Below, in pieces: positions 1-10,005 of a stretch of 64,000 nt of DNA. This DNA comes from Bradyrhizobium stylosanthis (lineage in GTDB: Bacteria; Pseudomonadota; Alphaproteobacteria; Rhizobiales; Xanthobacteraceae). The notes under the pieces are model-generated. The model searched no databases. It was not told the origin of the DNA and worked only from the letters and a program-made list of their open reading frames with translations. The position numbers were made by a program, and so were the translations under genes. The stretch spans positions 270,556 to 334,555 of the forward strand of contig NZ_LVEM01000004.1 in the NCBI RefSeq assembly GCF_001641335.1, in the 5' to 3' direction. Positions within the stretch are counted from its first letter, which is position 1. Every line of letters starts with the position of its first letter.

Positions 1-34
1 CCCGAATCCTGAGCTCCGTCCGGCCCGGACCGCA

Positions 35-292
35 CTATTTCTTCTTGTCGCTACTGCGCGGGCTGCCGAGACCGGCCATGGTGACGAACATGTCCTGAAA
101 CCGCTCGGCGATCTTGGGATCGAAGGTGAACCAGCTCTGGATCAGCGATTCCGGCGAGACCTTCTCGATGTTGCTGAGGACCTGCTGCTGCAGCTTGTCC
201 ATCACCGCCGTCTGCATCGGCGCCACGTCGGGCAAGCCAAAGAACTGGCGGGCCTCAAGGGGGGTGCAGTCGATTTCGATGTTAACTTTCAT
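35..292 (-). CDS. DUF6489 family small protein
   Basis: An 85-residue soluble protein with no signal peptide or membrane segment and a lysine-rich tail (SSDKKK). It resembles the short DUF6489 proteins of rhizobia; no biochemical role is known to me. The ATG at 292 follows a strong ribosome-binding site (GGAGGGG, 3 nt spacing). It is divergent from the peptide-importer cluster, with about 300 bp between them, so no functional link is implied. Confidence 0.8.
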   Translation of the reverse strand: MKVNIEIDCTPLEARQFFGLPDVAPMQTAVMDKLQQQVLSNIEKVSPESLIQSWFTFDPKIAERFQDMFVTMAGLGSPRSSDKKK

Positions 293-599
293 GTCCCCTC
301 CGGATCAGATTCGAGCGGCCTGGCGGAGTATCGCCGCGAGTTGTGGTGCGACGCAAGCGACCTGATGGCGGCGGCCGGGCGCCGGCTTGCGCAATCGCCG
401 GGTATGGTCAATCAAATCGCCTGCACCCGCATCCATCCGCCCGTCAATGCGGGGGCAGCATTGCTGCACAGCGGTGCAACTTGGCGCGTTCCTTGCTGGA
501 ATGGCGCTTGCACGGGTCGATAACTCTGGGCAACATGGATCAGTCAGCCCCGCCGAACAATCAAAAATCACCGGCGAGGCGGTGTGGAGAGGGTCAAGA
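293..599. other. Divergent intergenic region, no gene seen
   Basis: About 300 bp between the DUF6489 gene and the first binding-protein gene. Open frames run through it but have no family resemblance, and the plus-strand one is only an upstream extension of the binding-protein ORF. It must hold the promoters of both genes; I cannot place convincing -35/-10 boxes. Confidence 0.5.
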
Positions 600-2195
600 A
601 TGTCAGTCGGTCGAAGTCTGTTTGCGGCGACGCTCGCCGGTACGCTTGCGTTGACGGTCACGTCGGCGTGGAGCCAGACGCTACGTTATGCCAACCAGGG
701 TGACCTGAAGTCGCTCGATCCCTATACGCTCAACGAGAGCACCACCCACGCGCATCTCGGCCACGTCTATCAAGGCCTCACCGCACGCGACAAGGACCTC
801 AAGATCATCCCGGCGCTGGCCGAAAGCTGGGAAACCCCGGAGCCGACCCGCTGGCGCTTCCATTTGCGCAAGGGCGTGAAATTCCACAACGGCGACCCCT
901 TCACCGCCGACGACGTGGTCTTCTCGGCCGATCGCGTCCGCAAGAAGGGGTCCAACATGCAGACCCGCCTTGCGCCCGACGTCAAGGTGGTCAAGGTCGA
1001 CGACTACACCGTCGATTTCGTGCTGTCCTCGCCCAATCCCATCCTGCATAACTCGTGGGATGTCTGGTACATCATGGACAAGAAATGGGCCGAGGAGAAC
1101 AACGTCGTCGACCCGACGCCGGTGGCGGCGACCACGCCGAGCTACGCCTCGCTCCATGAGAACGGCACCGGGCCCTTCATCATCGAAAGCCATCAGCCCG
1201 GCGTGAAGACGGTGTTCAAGGCCAACCCCAATTACTGGGGCAAGGTCGAGGGCAATCTGAAGGAGATCATCTTCACCCCGATCTCCTCCGACGCAACCCG
1301 CGTCGCCGCGCTGCTCTCGGGCGAAGTCGACGTCATTGAGCCGGTGCCGATCCAGGACATCTCCCGGGTCGATTCCAGCCCGAACGCCCAGGTGCTGAAG
1401 GGACCCGAGCTGCGCACCATCTTCATCGGCTTCGACCAGGTGCGCGACGAGCTGCTTTACTCCAACATCAAGGGCAAGAACCCGTTCAAGGACGCCCGCG
1501 TCCGCGAGGCCTTCTACAAGGCGATCGACATCGAGCTGATCAAGACGCGCGTCATGCGCGGGCTGTCGACGCCGTCGGCGCTGATGATCGCGCCGGAACT
1601 GTTCGCACTGTCCAAGGAGTTCACGCGGCCGAAATTCGATCCCGACGGCGCCAAGAAGCTCCTGACCGAGGCCGGCTATCCCGACGGCTTCGAGGTCACC
1701 ATGGACTGCCCGAACGATCGCTACGTCAACGACGCCGCGATCTGCCAGGCCGTGGTCGGCATGCTCGCCCGCATCGGCGTCAAGATCAATCTGCTGGCGC
1801 AGCCGAAGGCGCAGTACTTCGCCAAGGTGCTCAAGCAGGGCGGCTACCAAACCTCGTTCTACATGCTGGGCTGGACGCCGAGCACGATGGACTCCCACAA
1901 CGTGCTCTATGACATCATGGGCTGCCGCGACGATGCGAAATCCTCGCGCGGCGAAGCCAATCTCGGCGGTTACTGCAACAAGGAATTCGACGCGATCACC
2001 GACAAGGTGCTTGTCGAAACCGACACTGCCAAGCGCAACCAGCTGATCAAGCAGGCCTACGAGATCGGCAACAAGGACTGGTCGTACATTCCGCTGCACC
2101 AGCAGGCGCTGGCCTGGGGCGTTTCGAAGAAGGTCAACCTGCCGCAGCGTGCCGACAATCTCGTCATGTTCCACTGGGCGACCAAGAAGGAATAG
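600..2195 (+). CDS. Peptide-type ABC transporter substrate-binding protein (SBP_bac_5)
   Basis: A 531-residue periplasmic binding protein of the DppA/OppA/GsiB class. The ATG at 600 is preceded by GGAGAGGG and gives a clean signal peptide ending near AWSQT; the longer frame from 387 lacks one and is rejected. The mature start (LRYANQGDLKSLDPY) and the LRKGVKFHNGDPFTADDV block are typical of SBP family 5. It is first in a plus-strand cluster with its permeases and ATPases, followed by a gamma-glutamyltransferase. Substrate is inferred only: a peptide, possibly gamma-glutamyl or glutathione-like. Confidence 0.93.
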   Translation: MSVGRSLFAATLAGTLALTVTSAWSQTLRYANQGDLKSLDPYTLNESTTHAHLGHVYQGLTARDKDLKIIPALAESWETPEPTRWRFHLRKGVKFHNGDPFTADDVVFSADRVRKKGSNMQTRLAPDVKVVKVDDYTVDFVLSSPNPILHNSWDVWYIMDKKWAEENNVVDPTPVAATTPSYASLHENGTGPFIIESHQPGVKTVFKANPNYWGKVEGNLKEIIFTPISSDATRVAALLSGEVDVIEPVPIQDISRVDSSPNAQVLKGPELRTIFIGFDQVRDELLYSNIKGKNPFKDARVREAFYKAIDIELIKTRVMRGLSTPSALMIAPELFALSKEFTRPKFDPDGAKKLLTEAGYPDGFEVTMDCPNDRYVNDAAICQAVVGMLARIGVKINLLAQPKAQYFAKVLKQGGYQTSFYMLGWTPSTMDSHNVLYDIMGCRDDAKSSRGEANLGGYCNKEFDAITDKVLVETDTAKRNQLIKQAYEIGNKDWSYIPLHQQALAWGVSKKVNLPQRADNLVMFHWATKKE

Positions 2196-2210
2196 CGTCG
2201 ATTGAACACG

Positions 2211-2272
2211 AGGTCCCGGCAGCGTCAGGCTTCCGGGACCTTTCCTTTTCCGGCCGACAAGGACGTCGGCCG
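2211..2272 (+). terminator. Two tandem hairpins between SBP and permease (attenuator-like)
   Basis: Hairpin 1 pairs 2211-2219 with 2233-2241 (AGGTCCCGG/CCGGGACCT, 9 bp) and is followed by a T-rich run TTCCTTTTC. Hairpin 2 pairs 2251-2258 with 2265-2272 (CGGCCGAC/GTCGGCCG, loop AAGGAC). Between a binding-protein gene and its permease such structures usually cause partial termination or stabilise the upstream mRNA, giving excess binding protein. Confidence 0.65.
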
Positions 2273-2299
2273 TCTGCTTACCCAAGGAAAGTGGAAGGC

Positions 2300-3280
2300 A
2301 TGCTCGCTTTCACGCTTCGCCGCGCCGTTCAGGCCATCGGCGTCATGTTCGCCGTCGGCATCATCGCGTTCTCGATGTTCCGTTTCGCCGGTGACCCCGT
2401 CAACCAGATCGTCTCGATCGACACCTCGGCGGCCGAACGCGAAGCCGTGCGCAAGTCGCTCGGCCTCGACGATCCCGTGCCGGTGCAGTTCGTGCGCTAT
2501 TTCGCCGATGCCGCGCAGTTCAAGTTCGGTGTTTCCTACCAGTTTCGCCAGCCGGTCTCGGCGCTGTTGAGCGAACGCATGCCGGCGACGCTGGAACTTG
2601 CGATCTGCGCGACCGTGTTCGCGATGGTGTTCGGCATCCTGATGGGCGTCTATTCCGCGCTCAAGCGCGACACCGCACTCGCCAAATTATTCCAGGCGGT
2701 CTCGTTGATCGGCATCTCGCTGCCGACCTTCCTGATCGGCATCCTGCTGATCTATCTGTTCGCGGTCACACTGGGCTGGCTGCCTTCGTTCGGCCGCGGC
2801 GAGGTGGTGAAGCTCGGCTGGTGGACGACGGGCCTGCTCACGCTGTCGGGCCTCAAGGCGCTGATCATGCCCTCGATCACGCTCGGCCTGTTCCAGATGA
2901 CGCTGATCATGCGGCTGGTGCGCGCGGAGATGCTCGAAGTGCTGCGGACCGATTATATCCGCTTCGCGCGCGCGCGAGGGCTGACCACCCGTGCGATCCA
3001 TTTCGGCCACGCGCTGAAGAACACCCTCATTCCCGTGATCACGGTGGCCGGACTGCAGTTTGGCTCGGTTATTGCATTTTCGATCATCACCGAAACCGTG
3101 TTCCAGTGGCCGGGCATGGGACTTCTGTTCGTCCAGGCCGTGCAAAACGTCGATATCCCGATCATGGCCGCCTATTTGCTGATGGTTTCGCTGATCTTCG
3201 TCACCATCAATCTGGTGGTCGACATTCTCTACACCGTGGTCGACCCGCGCCTCCGCGCGACGGTCGGCCGCGCCGCATAA
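2300..3280 (+). CDS. Peptide-type ABC transporter permease (DppB-like)
   Basis: A 326-residue inner-membrane permease with an N-terminal helix beginning MLAFTLRRAVQAIGV and about six membrane segments in the DppB/OppB arrangement. The ABC coupling motif region is near DYIRFARARGL. I chose ATG 2300 over GTG 2291 because AAGGAAAG lies 8 nt upstream. The DppC-like partner starts 10 nt after its stop, so the two are co-transcribed and probably form the channel heterodimer. Confidence 0.93.
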   Translation: MLAFTLRRAVQAIGVMFAVGIIAFSMFRFAGDPVNQIVSIDTSAAEREAVRKSLGLDDPVPVQFVRYFADAAQFKFGVSYQFRQPVSALLSERMPATLELAICATVFAMVFGILMGVYSALKRDTALAKLFQAVSLIGISLPTFLIGILLIYLFAVTLGWLPSFGRGEVVKLGWWTTGLLTLSGLKALIMPSITLGLFQMTLIMRLVRAEMLEVLRTDYIRFARARGLTTRAIHFGHALKNTLIPVITVAGLQFGSVIAFSIITETVFQWPGMGLLFVQAVQNVDIPIMAAYLLMVSLIFVTINLVVDILYTVVDPRLRATVGRAA

Positions 3281-3290
3281 GGCAGCCTGC

Positions 3291-4259
3291 ATGTCCGACG
3301 CAGTCGTCTCCAATTCCAACGGGCAGAGCACGCAGCCGGCGCACGCGCGCGGCTGGCTCAGCCGCGCGCTCGACAGCGACGTGTTTTATTCGTTCCGCCG
3401 CTCCAAGCTCACCATGGTCGCGGCCACCATCACGGTCCTGTTCTTCCTGCTTGCGATCTTCGCATCCGTGCTAGCGGTGCAGAACCCGTTCGATCCGGCA
3501 CAGCTCCAGCTGATGAATTCGCGGATTTCGCCGCTCTGGACCGCCGACGGCCAGAGCCCGTTCCTGCTCGGCACCGACGAGCAGGGCCGCGACGTGTTCT
3601 CCGCCATTCTCTACGGCATGCGCATCTCGCTTGCCGTCGGTGTCGCGGGCGTGATCTTCGCCGGTGCGCTCGGCATCGCGCTCGGCCTCATCGCCGGCTA
3701 TTTCGGCGGCGCGGTCGACGGCGTGATCATGCGGATCGCCGACGTTCAGCTCACCTTCCCCGCCATCCTGATCGCGCTGCTGGTCAACGGCATCGCGAAA
3801 TCGATCCTCGGCAACCGGCTGGATGCCACCAGCATGCTGTTCGTGCTCGTCATCTCGATCGGCCTCAGCTTCTGGGTGGGTTACGCCCGGACCGTGCGCG
3901 GCTCCGTGATGGTCGAGAAGAACAAGGACTACGTGGCCGCCGCGCAGTTGATCGGCCTGCCCGCGCCCAAGATCATGCTGCGGCATGTGCTGCCGAACAC
4001 GATGGGCCCGATCCTGGTCATCGCCACCATCAACCTCGCGCTCGCCATCATCACGGAAGCGACGCTGTCCTTCCTCGGCGTCGGCCTCCCCGACACCATG
4101 CCCTCGCTCGGCACGTTGATCCGCATCGGCAACAACTATCTGTTCGCCGGCGAATGGTGGATCGTCGCCTTCCCCGGGCTCGCGCTCGCAGCCCTGATCC
4201 TGTCGATCAACCTGCTCGGCGACTGGCTGCGCGACGCGCTTAACCCGAAACTTCGCTGA
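3291..4259 (+). CDS. Peptide-type ABC transporter permease (DppC-like)
   Basis: A 322-residue second permease of the importer. The N-terminal cytoplasmic extension, first helix near residues 42-62, the GTDEQGRDVFSAILYG block and the coupling loop near KDYVAAAQLIGLPAPKI are typical of DppC/OppC proteins. It ends 4 nt before the first ATPase gene, indicating tight co-transcription. Confidence 0.93.
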   Translation: MSDAVVSNSNGQSTQPAHARGWLSRALDSDVFYSFRRSKLTMVAATITVLFFLLAIFASVLAVQNPFDPAQLQLMNSRISPLWTADGQSPFLLGTDEQGRDVFSAILYGMRISLAVGVAGVIFAGALGIALGLIAGYFGGAVDGVIMRIADVQLTFPAILIALLVNGIAKSILGNRLDATSMLFVLVISIGLSFWVGYARTVRGSVMVEKNKDYVAAAQLIGLPAPKIMLRHVLPNTMGPILVIATINLALAIITEATLSFLGVGLPDTMPSLGTLIRIGNNYLFAGEWWIVAFPGLALAALILSINLLGDWLRDALNPKLR

Positions 4260-4263
4260 GGCC

Positions 4264-5250
4264 ATGACCGAACCCGTTCTTTCCGTGCGTAACCTTCAGG
4301 TCGAGTTCGCCTCGCGCCGCGGCACGCTGCGCGCCATCGACGACGTCTCCTTCGATATCGCCAAGGGCGAGGTGCTGGGCGTGGTCGGCGAATCCGGCGC
4401 CGGCAAGTCCGTCACCGGCCTCGCGGTGATCGGCCTGATCGATCCGCCCGGCCGCATTGCCGGCGGCGAGATCCGCCTTGCAGGAATGCGGATCGACAAC
4501 CTCCCTCCGGAGGAGATGCGCCGCGTCCGCGGCAAGCGCATCGGCATGATCTTCCAGGACCCGCTCACCTCGCTCAATCCGCTCTACAAGGTCGGCGACC
4601 AGATCGTGGAGACGATCCGGACCCATCTCAATCTCTCCGAAACGGCCGCTCGCCGCCGCGCCATCGACCTGCTGGCCGAGGTCGGCATCCCCGCGCCGGA
4701 GAAGCGCATCGACGGCTATCCGCACGAATTCTCCGGCGGCATGCGCCAGCGCGTGGTGATTGCGCTCGCCATCTGCGCCGAGCCCGAACTGATCATCGCG
4801 GACGAGCCGACCACCGCCCTCGACGTCTCCGTGCAGGCCCAGATCATCTCGCTGATCAAGCGGCTCGGCCGCGACCACGGCACCGCCGTGATGCTGGTGA
4901 CCCACGACATGGGCGTGATCGCCGAAACCTCCGACCGCGTCGCGGTGATGTATGCCGGCCGCGTCGCCGAGATCGGCCCGGTACAGGACGTCGTGAGAAA
5001 TCCGTTGCATCCCTACGCCAAGGGGCTGATGGGCGCGATCCCGACGCTGGCCGGCGAGGACAAGCGCCTGGTGCAGATCCCCGGCTCGATGCCGCGCCTG
5101 TCGGCGATCCCGCGCGGCTGCTCGTTCAACCCGCGCTGCGCATCCGCCTTCGATCGCTGCCGGGTCGACCGGCCGGAGCCCCTGTCGCGCGGCACACAGT
5201 CCGTGGCCTGCCATCTCTATGACACTGCGCCGGCGGAGACCGCGGCATGA
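4264..5250 (+). CDS. Peptide-type ABC transporter ATPase (DppD-like)
   Basis: A 328-residue ATPase. Walker A is GESGAGKS, the signature is FSGGMRQR and Walker B is LIIADEPT with a downstream switch His (VTHDMG). The C-terminal oligopeptide-transporter extension carries the cysteine-containing GCSFNPRC motif. The ATGA overlap (5247-5250) with the next ATPase gene implies translational coupling; the pair should form a heterodimeric motor for the upstream permeases. Confidence 0.93.
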   Translation: MTEPVLSVRNLQVEFASRRGTLRAIDDVSFDIAKGEVLGVVGESGAGKSVTGLAVIGLIDPPGRIAGGEIRLAGMRIDNLPPEEMRRVRGKRIGMIFQDPLTSLNPLYKVGDQIVETIRTHLNLSETAARRRAIDLLAEVGIPAPEKRIDGYPHEFSGGMRQRVVIALAICAEPELIIADEPTTALDVSVQAQIISLIKRLGRDHGTAVMLVTHDMGVIAETSDRVAVMYAGRVAEIGPVQDVVRNPLHPYAKGLMGAIPTLAGEDKRLVQIPGSMPRLSAIPRGCSFNPRCASAFDRCRVDRPEPLSRGTQSVACHLYDTAPAETAA

Positions 5251-6236
5251 GCACGCCCTTCGTCCAGGCTACCAATCTGCGCCGCGTCTTCGACGTCTCG
5301 AAGCCCTGGCTCAACCGCGTGCTGGAAGGCGGCCATCTCGAATACCTCAAGGCCGTCGATCACGTCACCTTCGACATCCGCAAGGGCGAGACCTTTGCGC
5401 TGGTCGGCGAGTCCGGCTCGGGCAAGACCACGGTGGCGCGGATGGTGGTCGGCCTGCTGCCGCCGAGCTCCGGCGACGTGCTGATCGACGGCATCTCGAT
5501 GGCCGATCCCAGGCAGGCGCCGGCGCGGCGCAAGCTGCGCCGCCGCATCCAGATGATCTTCCAGGATCCCTATGCGAGCCTGAACCCGCGCTTCCGGGTC
5601 GATGCCATCATCTCCGAGCCGATCCGCGCCTTCGATCTGATCCAGGGCGAGCGCGACATCCAGGCGCGCGTCGGCGAATTGCTCAGCCTTGTCGGCCTGC
5701 ATCCCGACGATCGCCTGAAGTTTCCGCACGAATTCTCCGGCGGCCAGCGCCAGCGTATCGCAATCGCACGGGCGCTCGCTTCCAACGCCGAGTTCATCGT
5801 CTGCGACGAGCCGACCTCGGCGCTGGACGTCTCCGTTCAGGCGCAGATCCTCAATTTGATGCGCGATCTCCAGGACAAGTTCGGCCTGACCTACATGTTC
5901 ATCAGCCACAACCTCGCCGTGGTCCGTCACATGGCGAGCCGCGTCGGGGTGATGTATCTCGGCCGCATCGTCGAGATCGCGGAGGGACGCGAGCTGTTTT
6001 CCCGCCCTCGCATGCCCTACACCAAGATGTTATTGGGCGCCGTGCCGGATCTGGCGATGAGCGGCCGCCAGCGCATTCCGGTGAAGGGCGAGATTCCGAA
6101 CCCGATCAATCCGCCGCCCGGCTGCGCCTTCAATCCGCGCTGCCCGCTGGCGTTCGATCTTTGCCGCAAGGAAACCCCGGAACTGATCGACGGCGTCGCC
6201 TGCCACGCGGTGAACACCGCGCCGGTCCCGGCCTAA
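5247..6236 (+). CDS. Peptide-type ABC transporter ATPase (DppF-like)
   Basis: A 329-residue partner ATPase with Walker A GESGSGKT, signature FSGGQRQR, Walker B FIVCDEPTSALDVS and the C-terminal GCAFNPRC extension. The FSGGQ signature separates the DppF type from the DppD type (FSGGM). It completes the first five-gene importer and is followed after 82 bp by the gamma-glutamyltransferase gene. Confidence 0.93.
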   Translation: MSTPFVQATNLRRVFDVSKPWLNRVLEGGHLEYLKAVDHVTFDIRKGETFALVGESGSGKTTVARMVVGLLPPSSGDVLIDGISMADPRQAPARRKLRRRIQMIFQDPYASLNPRFRVDAIISEPIRAFDLIQGERDIQARVGELLSLVGLHPDDRLKFPHEFSGGQRQRIAIARALASNAEFIVCDEPTSALDVSVQAQILNLMRDLQDKFGLTYMFISHNLAVVRHMASRVGVMYLGRIVEIAEGRELFSRPRMPYTKMLLGAVPDLAMSGRQRIPVKGEIPNPINPPPGCAFNPRCPLAFDLCRKETPELIDGVACHAVNTAPVPA

Positions 6237-6318
6237 CGCGCGCGTGCCATGCGGCCTGTGCATTTGGCATCCCAGTGCCGGTTGTGATCAATTGCGCGCG
6301 CCGCAAATGAGGTAGCCC

Positions 6319-8124
6319 ATGGCCAGCAACGTCAATCCCGATCCCTTCACGACGCGTCCCGAGATCGAGGGTACGTTCGGCGTTGTCGCCACCACACACT
6401 GGATCGCGACCGCCGTCGGCATGGCCATCCTGGAAAAGGGCGGCAACGCCTTCGACGCGGGCGTCGCCACCGCGTTCACGCTCCAGGTGGTCGAACCGCA
6501 TCTGAACGGCCCCGGCGGCGACGTCCCCATTATCGTCCATGACGTCAAGCGCGGCCGCACCGAAGTGATCTGCGGCCAGGGCCCTGCCCCGGCGCGCGCC
6601 ACCATCGCGCATTACAAGAGCGAAGGCCTCGACATGGTGCCCGGCACCGGCCTGCTCGCGGCCTGCGTTCCCGGCACCTTCGAATCCTGGATGATGCTGC
6701 TGCGTGACTACGGCACCATGCGCGTGCGCGACGTGCTGGAACCTGCCATCTCCTATGCCCGCGACGGCTATCCGCTGGTCGAACGCGCCTGCGCGACGAT
6801 TCAGACCGTCGAGCAGCTGTTCCGCAAGCACTGGCCGACGTCGGCTGCGGTCTACCTGCCCAATGGCGAGGTGCCGAAGCCCGGCTCGATGTTCACCAAC
6901 AAGACGCTGGCGGCGACCTACACCCGGATCCTGAACGAAGCCGAGAACGGCGGCGGCGGCCGCGATGCCGAGATCGAGCGTGCGCGAAAGGCCTGGTCGC
7001 AAGGCTTTGTCGCCGAGGCCATCGACAAGTTCTGCCGCACGCAAGAGGTCATGGATGTCAGCGGCTCGCCGCATCGCGGCGTGCTCACAGCCGACGACAT
7101 GGCGCGCTGGCAGCCGACGGTCGAGGCACCGCTGACCTACGACTACGGCCGTTACACCGTCTGCAAGGCCGGCGTCTGGAGCCAGGGTCCGGTCACGCTG
7201 CAGCAGCTCGCGCTACTGAAGGGCTTTGCGCTCGATGGGCTCGATCCGACCGGGCCCGAATTCATCCATCTCCAGATCGAATGCGCCAAGCTCGCCTTCG
7301 CCGACCGCGAGAAATTCTACGGCGATCCCAAGTTCAGCGAGATCCCGATCGCGACGCTACTGTCGGATGCCTATAACGACGAGCGCCGCAAGCTGGTCAC
7401 CGAGAAGGCTTCGCTCGATCTCCGGCCCGGCACGGTCGAAGGCTTCGGCGGCGTGGTCAAGCTGCGCCGCGCGGAAGGCCAACGCGAGGCCGTCGGCGCG
7501 CTCGGCGCCGGCGAGCCAACCGTGGGGCGCTTCGGCGAGGTGCGCGGCGACACCGTGCATTTCGACATCATCGACAAGGCCGGCAACATGGTGTCCTCGA
7601 CGCCATCAGGCGGCTGGCTGCAATCCTCGCCTGTCATTCCCGAGCTGGGCTTCTGCCTCGGCAGCCGCGCGCAAATGTTCGATCTGGAGGAGAACCAGCC
7701 GGGCTCGCTCGCGCCGGGCAAGCGGCCGCGCACGACGCTGTCGCCGACCATGGCGCTGCGCGACGGCGAGCCTTACCTCGCCTGGGGCTCGCCCGGCGGC
7801 GACCAGCAGGATCAGTGGATCACGCAGTTCTTCCTGCGCCACGTCCATTGCAATCTCAACCTCCAGGAATCGATCGACGCGCCGGCTTGGCATTCCGAGC
7901 ACTTCCCGATCTCGTTCTGGCCGCGCACCGCCCGCCCCGGCGTGCTCGTGGTCGAGAACCGCGTGCCGAAGGCGACCATCGAGAGCCTGCGCGAACGCGG
8001 GCACATCGTCGAGGTCGGCCCCGACTGGTCGGAAGGCCGTCTCACCGCGGCCTCGCGCGTCGGCGTACGCCGGCGTGCCGCCGCCAATCCGCGCGGCATG
8101 CAAGGCTACGCCGCGGGACGTTGA
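6319..8124 (+). CDS. ggt: Gamma-glutamyltransferase family protein
   Basis: A 601-residue Ntn-hydrolase of the gamma-glutamyltranspeptidase family, which autocleaves and removes or transfers gamma-glutamyl groups from glutathione and related peptides. The probable nucleophile is Thr412 in GDTVH, placed like the Thr that begins the small subunit in GGT proteins. The N-terminal block GGNAFDAGVATAFTLQVVEPH is conserved. No signal peptide is evident, so it is probably cytosolic and acts on imported substrate. ATG 6319 has GAGGT upstream. It lies between two peptide importers. Members of this family also include acylases, so substrate is not certain. Confidence 0.9.
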   Translation: MASNVNPDPFTTRPEIEGTFGVVATTHWIATAVGMAILEKGGNAFDAGVATAFTLQVVEPHLNGPGGDVPIIVHDVKRGRTEVICGQGPAPARATIAHYKSEGLDMVPGTGLLAACVPGTFESWMMLLRDYGTMRVRDVLEPAISYARDGYPLVERACATIQTVEQLFRKHWPTSAAVYLPNGEVPKPGSMFTNKTLAATYTRILNEAENGGGGRDAEIERARKAWSQGFVAEAIDKFCRTQEVMDVSGSPHRGVLTADDMARWQPTVEAPLTYDYGRYTVCKAGVWSQGPVTLQQLALLKGFALDGLDPTGPEFIHLQIECAKLAFADREKFYGDPKFSEIPIATLLSDAYNDERRKLVTEKASLDLRPGTVEGFGGVVKLRRAEGQREAVGALGAGEPTVGRFGEVRGDTVHFDIIDKAGNMVSSTPSGGWLQSSPVIPELGFCLGSRAQMFDLEENQPGSLAPGKRPRTTLSPTMALRDGEPYLAWGSPGGDQQDQWITQFFLRHVHCNLNLQESIDAPAWHSEHFPISFWPRTARPGVLVVENRVPKATIESLRERGHIVEVGPDWSEGRLTAASRVGVRRRAAANPRGMQGYAAGR

Positions 8125-8133
8125 AGGCAGCAC

Positions 8134-8840
8134 ATGACCTGGTCGATCATCGCGCGAGACCCTGCCACCGGCCAGTTCGGCATCGCGGTTGCGACCCGCT
8201 TCTTCGCGGTCGGCGCGCGCGTGCCCTATATCGCCGCCGGACTCGGCGCGATCGCGACCCAGGCCTTCGTCAATCCCTATTACGGCATCGACGGCGTCAA
8301 GCTCTTGCGCGAGGGCCTCAACGTCCATGACGTGCTCGCCACGCTGCTGGCGACCGACGATGGCCGCGAAAGCCGCCAGCTCCACATCATGGACGCCAGC
8401 GGCGAGATCGCGGCGCATACCGGGCGCGACTGCGTCGACTGGTGCGGCCACGTCGCCGGCAGCGGCTTCTCGATCGCCGGCAACATGCTGGCAGGCGCCG
8501 ACGTGCTCGACGAGACCGCAAAGACCTACATCGCCAATGACAGCCTGCCCTTTCCGCGCCGCCTGCTCGCGGCGATGCGCGCCGGCGAAGCCGCCGGCGG
8601 CGACAAGCGCGGCAAGCAGTCCGCCGCGCTGCTGATCCACGGCGAGGAGGAATGGCCGGCGCTGGACATTCGCGCCGACGATCATCCCGATCCGCTCGGC
8701 GAGCTCGAACGGCTCGAACGCGTCAGCCAGGAGCTCTGGGTGCATTTCCGTCCCTCCATGCCGACGCGGCAAAACCCGGCCGGCAACACCGATCGCAGCG
8801 TCATCGAGGCCACCATCGCCGCCGCGCGCGCAAGACAAGC

Positions 8841-8844
<4 letters not shown>
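8134..8844 (+). CDS. DUF1028 domain-containing protein (Ntn-hydrolase-like)
   Basis: A 236-residue protein matching DUF1028: it starts MTWSIIARDP and has the FGIAVATRFFAVGARVP and GIDGVKLLREG blocks. This family has an Ntn-hydrolase-like fold and often sits beside peptide or amino-acid catabolism genes; catalysis is not established to my knowledge. It begins 9 nt after the gamma-glutamyltransferase stop and overlaps the next ATPase gene by ATGA, so all three are co-translated. A role in processing the same gamma-glutamyl or peptide substrate is inferred. Confidence 0.88.
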
Positions 8845-9830
<986 letters not shown>

Positions 9831-9849
9831 TGGCCGCGCTCCCTCCTCT

Positions 9850-9979
9850 CGTTCCCCGGGCGCAGCGCAGTACAAGCGAAGCGCCGTGGTGCGCTGCTGA
9901 ACCGGGGCCCATGCAACAACAATCTAGGTCCCGGTTCAGCGTCGCAACACTTCGCGTTGCGCCGCGCCCGGGACACGAG
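9850..9979. repeat. Family C intergenic palindromic repeat (copy 1)
   Basis: A two-armed imperfect palindrome of about 130 bp between the two ATPase genes. The inner arms are GCTGAACCGGGGCC and TCCCGGTTCAGC; outer GC-rich arms end in GCCCGGGACACGAG. The same pattern recurs at 12663-12794, 37415-37554 and 60571-60730. It is non-coding and lies inside an operon, so it is probably transcribed as a large stem-loop. Confidence 0.75.
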
Positions 9980-10005
9980 ATGGGAATTCGCGGGGAGCAA
10001 GGCCG

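Noticed and set aside
387..599. Extension of the first binding protein to 602 residues
   Set aside because: It would bury the signal peptide; ATG 600 has the ribosome-binding site and a clean signal sequence.
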